Source of the DNA: JACSRF01 sp963695505
Lineage (GTDB): Bacteria; Chloroflexota; Anaerolineae; Promineifilales; Promineifilaceae
Direction: 5' to 3'
Length of the DNA stretch: 64,000 nucleotides
Assembly: GCA_963695505.1 (NCBI GenBank)
Contig: CAVOGX010000016.1
Location: forward strand, 81,358-145,357
Part shown: positions 60,731 to 64,000 of the stretch, one piece after another
Numbering within the stretch: the first letter of the stretch is position 1
Layout of the letters: every line of letters begins with the position of its first letter
Position numbers and translations under genes: made by a program
Notes under the pieces: model-generated
What the model was told of the DNA's origin: nothing
Databases searched by the model: none
The model's input: the letters and a program-made list of their open reading frames with translations, nothing else

Positions 60731-60758
60731 CAATCGAAAATCAACAATCGAAAATCCC
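60731..60758. repeat. Heptameric repeat before thrC
   Basis: Two copies of a 14-base unit (CAATCGA AAATCAA type words) fill the space up to the threonine synthase ATG, leaving no Shine-Dalgarno site. Confidence 0.82.
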
Positions 60759-61925
60759 ATGAGCTATCTAACCCACCTCGAATGTTCCTACTGTGGTCAC
60801 GCCTACGACGCTGACCAACTTATCCGACTTTGCCCGCAATGCGAACTGCCTTTGCTGGCTCGCTATGACATCGCCAAAGCGGCGGCTGAAATTGACCGCG
60901 ACGCCCTGTCCAGCCGACCCGCCAGCATGTGGCGCTTCCACGAAATGCTGCCCGTGCGTGACCCTGAAAACCGGATCGACCTGGGCGAAGGGGGCAAACC
61001 GGTGCTCAAGCTCAAGCATCTGAGCCAAAGCATGGGGCTGAACAACGTCTACATCAAAGATGAAGGGCAGAACCCGACAGGCAGCTTTAAGGCGCTGGGT
61101 TTGGCCGCCGCCGTCAGCCGTGCCTATGAATTGGGCGTGCGCGAATTTGTCATTCCCACAGCGGGCAATGCGGGCGGGGCGCTGGCGGCTTACGCGGCGC
61201 GGGCGGGCGCGAAGGCCCATGTCTACATGCCCAGCGATGCCCCGTTAGTTAACATAACCGAAGTGCAGATGACGGGCGCGGATTTGCAACTGGTGCCGGG
61301 CCTGATCAACGATGCCGGACGGGAAGCGGCGGCGGCGGCCGAAGTCGGCGGCTGGTTTGATGTGTCTACGCTCAAAGAGCCGTATCGGGTGGAAGGCAAA
61401 AAGATTATGGGGTATGAGCTGGCGCAGGCGTTTGGCTGGGAACTGCCCGACGTGATTATCTATCCCACAGGCGGCGGCACGGGGCTGATTGGCATGTGGA
61501 AGGCGTTTGACGAGATGGAGCAGTTGGGCTGGATTGGCAGCAAGCGCCCGCGCATGGTGGCGGCGCAGTCGGATGGCTGTGCGCCCATCGTCAAGGCGTT
61601 TCATGCGGGGCAGGAGACGGCGGAACCGTGGCAGAACGCGGCCACGCTGGCTGGCGGTTTGCGCGTGCCGGTGGCGATTGGCTCGCGGCTGATGTTGACG
61701 GCGCTAAGAGATAGTGGGGGAACGGCCGTTGCTGTGCCAGACCATCACATCATGCAAGCGCAGCAAAAACTGGCGGCGTGTGAAGGCATGTTTGTCTCGC
61801 TGGAAGCGGCCGCGACGATTGCGGCGCTGGAAAAACTGGTGCAAGAGAACTGGGTGACGCCGGATGAAAAGGTGTTGGTGTTTAATACGGGCAGCGGCTT
61901 AAAGTATCGGCTTTTACTGGTGTAA
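60759..61925 (+). CDS. thrC: Threonine synthase
   Basis: ThrC makes threonine from O-phosphohomoserine with PLP. The 388-residue protein has an N-terminal zinc ribbon (CSYCGH, LCPQCELP), the PLP-binding Lys111 in NPTGSFKALG, TAGNAGGALAAYAARAG, and the phosphate loop YPTGGGTGLIGM. Its length and zinc ribbon fit the short class II type seen in archaea and many bacteria. The frame is intact, unlike its neighbours. The ATG follows directly on a heptameric repeat with no ribosome site. Confidence 0.94.
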   Translation: MSYLTHLECSYCGHAYDADQLIRLCPQCELPLLARYDIAKAAAEIDRDALSSRPASMWRFHEMLPVRDPENRIDLGEGGKPVLKLKHLSQSMGLNNVYIKDEGQNPTGSFKALGLAAAVSRAYELGVREFVIPTAGNAGGALAAYAARAGAKAHVYMPSDAPLVNITEVQMTGADLQLVPGLINDAGREAAAAAEVGGWFDVSTLKEPYRVEGKKIMGYELAQAFGWELPDVIIYPTGGGTGLIGMWKAFDEMEQLGWIGSKRPRMVAAQSDGCAPIVKAFHAGQETAEPWQNAATLAGGLRVPVAIGSRLMLTALRDSGGTAVAVPDHHIMQAQQKLAACEGMFVSLEAAATIAALEKLVQENWVTPDEKVLVFNTGSGLKYRLLLV

Positions 61926-61931
61926 GTTTTC

Positions 61932-61980
61932 TGATGCGTGATACGTGAAAAATTATTTCATGAATCACCATCACGTATCT
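61932..61980. repeat. Heptameric inverted repeat after thrC
   Basis: Seven 7-base words run from TGATGCG and TGATACG to ACCATCA and CGTATCT. GATACGTGA and TCACGTATC are reverse complements, so the block can fold after the thrC stop. Confidence 0.85.
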
Positions 61981-62007
61981 TTTTCTCAACTATTTTTGTT
62001 TCTCTTG

Positions 62008-64000
62008 CTACCCTAGCCCGCTAGATGAGGCTGATCCGCTTGATTTCCGTCCAATCCCCATCCCCTGCACATTGCTAATATCTCCCTCCACATGAATGTA
62101 AAACCTCCCTCCGCCACGCTTCTGACCATCGCCGCGTCTATCCATTTGCAGGATAGCATCGTCAATGAGGTTGCGGACGTGGATGTCGTGGAAGGGTTGT
62201 AGCGACATTCCACCATCCATTTGCTTTGCTTTGGCGAGGCCAGCCGGTCTCGTAGATAGTCTAAATCGAAGAAGTGGGGTGTGTTTTCTGGCTGGATGCA
62301 CCGTGCGCAGCGGCAGGGGACGCGCTTTTCGTAGGCGAGCTTGTTGGAGAAGCCTTCATGCAGTTTATCCAGTGTCTGCACGATTTGCATTAGAAAGTCC
62401 AGCCTGCGACTGCCGCTGATGCGAATACGGATTTCTTTTTCGCCGCGCAGTTCCAGCAGTTCGGCGCGGGCGATTGTTTTTGAGGATGACGCCGGAACGC
62501 CAAACGAGCGGCTGTTCTTCGATACTATTCATGCAGGACAACGATGGCGCGGCTGAGGATGCCGCGCGGCATGAAGTGCGGATAGTGGTAGCGTAGTTGC
62601 AAATCGTCCGGCTGGGCTTCCCATTGGTAGGAGGGGGCTTCGGGTTTGAGCATTTGGGGGGCGATGTACTGGTCTCGCTTGTAGGGGAGTTCGTAGCAGA
62701 GTTGGAAGTGTCGCATCAGGCGCAGCAGTTGATGGCGATGATTGTCGTATTTGGTTCGTGCCAGAGGCACGCAGTTGGCGGTAGCTGAACTGCCCTCAAT
62801 CGGCGCTGATTTGTTTGTTGTCGAGGACGCGGTAGACGGCGTCGAGCGCCCAGGTGGGGTTGAGGATGATCAGGTCGGGGAGGGCCAGGGTCGTTTTGGA
62901 AATGGAGGATGTCGCCGATGTGGTGGAGGTAGTCGCTAAGTTGCAGCGCGTTGGCGGGATCGTCGATGCCCGTGTTCGGCGCAGAGGTCGAAGAATTCGC
63001 GACGGCTGATTTGTTTCGTGGGTCTGCGTCGAGCGCTTCGCGCACGTCAACCCAGGTGCGGGGACGGGGTTGGCCGATATGGTCGAGGTTGAGCAGATGC
63101 TGTTGCAGGTAGCGCAGAAATCGGCCAGTTTTTTTCTTGTCGGGCACGCTGCTGAGGTCGAGTTCGACGATTTCTTTCAGATTGGGGAAGCGTTCTTGCA
63201 GATGGGGCAGGTTTTCGATGACGCATTGGTTGCCGTGCCGCCGGTTTTGGTTTTTAAGGAGGAGGATGGGGCTGTCGGCGCCGAAGGTTTCTTGCATTTG
63301 CAGCCAATCGTAGAAGTCGGTTTGGCGGCGGGTGTCGGCGAGGAGGACGTAGACGGAGCGTTTGCTGAGGAAGAATTGATGGGTGGCGTTGTAGATCGCT
63401 TGGCCGCCGAAGTCCCAGATGTTGGCCGGTGTTGTCGGTAGTCGGCGGTTTTGCAAACCTCCAGGGAGGTTGTGGCCGGGCAGTAGGGGAAAGGGCGAGG
63501 AAGGACGTCTATTCCTGTGGTGGTGTCGTCGGGAGGGGGAAGGGGGGTGGCGGCGTTCATGAGCTTGCGGGCGAGGCTGGTTTCGCCCGCGCCCCCTTCG
63601 CCGATGAGGAGGAGTTTGGCTTCGTAGATGGTGGCTTCGCCTTCTTTTGCCAATTGGGAGTAGATAGCGGCGCACCGCTTCAAAATCAACAACGTTTTTG
63701 TCTATTGTAAGAGCTTCACCAAATAATTCCGGTGGTGGCTGGGTGATGGGGTTGCCAATGATTCGCAAACTTCGCAACTGCGTCATTTGCACTAACCATT
63801 CAGGAATGATCTCTAGCTGATTGTTATAAAGCCAAAAGGTTTTTTAGAACTGTTAGGTGTCCGATTTCGAGAAGGATTGCTGTTAGCCGATTGCCCCCAA
63901 GATTAAGTTTTTGCAGATCCGTCAGTTGCCCGATTTCAGGGGGAACGGCAGTTAGCTGGTTGTTGTGATAAAGCGTTTTCAACTTCGTCAGCTGTCCGAT
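62008..64000 (-). pseudogene. ROCO-family protein (LRR-Roc-COR), partial and heavily frameshifted
   Basis: The gene enters from the right edge with leucine-rich repeats (LTDLQKLNLGGNRLTAI, MTQLRSLRIIGNPIT). A Roc GTPase domain follows: P-loop LLIGEGGAGETSLARKL, switch IWDFGGQAIYNATHQFFLS, and LLLKNQN. The COR domain has TWVDVREALDADPRNK, LSDYLHHIGDILHFQND and LILNPTWALDAVYRVLD. A long C-terminal region ends HVEGDISNVQGMG near 62040. Frames change at least six times (for example near 63835, 63640, 63480, 63005, 62900, 62520 and 62230). The P-loop has Glu where Lys is expected (GAGETS). No ACGGCCGT palindrome lies in this 2-kb stretch. ROCO proteins are large GTPase scaffolds of unclear bacterial function. 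Confidence 0.78.

Overview
The window looks like chromosomal DNA of an uncultured Chloroflexota bacterium, probably near Anaerolineae or Ardenticatenia. This is inferred from gene content, not from a marker tree: Thr/Pro-rich surface linkers, DUF2089, DUF951, DUF503, DUF4230 and DUF4340 families, ABC/MoxR/DUF58 clusters, ROCO and WD40 proteins, and moderate GC. Type 2 PyrD, a Rieske protein and several lipoproteins fit a respiring, single-membrane or atypically walled cell. Two DNA-level signatures run through the window. One is a highly iterated palindrome, ACGGCCGT, at very roughly one CGGCCG core per 600 bp by eye. The other is a set of intergenic blocks built from 7-base words, many with inverted symmetry. 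Both resemble the HIP1 and heptameric STRR repeats of cyanobacteria.

Layout. 0-4 kb: a minus-strand operon with an aldehyde dehydrogenase (rocA-like, frameshifted), CoA-transferase subunits A and B, and a TIR-like/effector-associated-domain protein between the two subunits. 4.5-9.8 kb: a surface protein, its overlapping sensor kinase, pyrD and a DUF4230 protein. 10-21 kb (plus strand): DUF503, a large membrane protein, an ABC-2 exporter (ATPase and two permeases), a Gln-rich membrane protein, MoxR, an unknown protein, DUF58 and a P1 peptidase. 22.8-29.3 kb: a BatA-like vWA protein, a linker protein, nudC, rmlB and a sugar dehydrogenase lipoprotein. 29.3-40 kb (minus strand): a thioredoxin-fold lipoprotein with an in-frame TGA at the first active-site Cys (candidate selenoprotein), a P-loop kinase, a Rieske protein, a CocE-like hydrolase, a gliding-type (Gld) ABC system, an IS630 insertion and an HtrA protease. 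40-49 kb: a LysM protein, a tandem Nudix protein, an amidohydrolase, tRNA-Leu, tig, clpP, a GH13 enzyme and a nitroreductase. 49-56 kb (minus strand): a WD40 protein, then a cluster sharing a short SHOCT-like helical module under a DUF2089 regulator, then GT2 and DUF951. 56-64 kb: an rpoC that stops at about 490 codons, frameshifted two-component genes, threonine synthase, and a broken ROCO (LRR-Roc-COR) gene running off the end.

Many genes in the GC-rich parts carry one-base indels while the protein stays conserved in alternating frames. Sequencing or assembly error is the simplest explanation. This weakens gene-loss claims and also the completeness of rpoC. All counts and family calls were made by reading; no database search was run.
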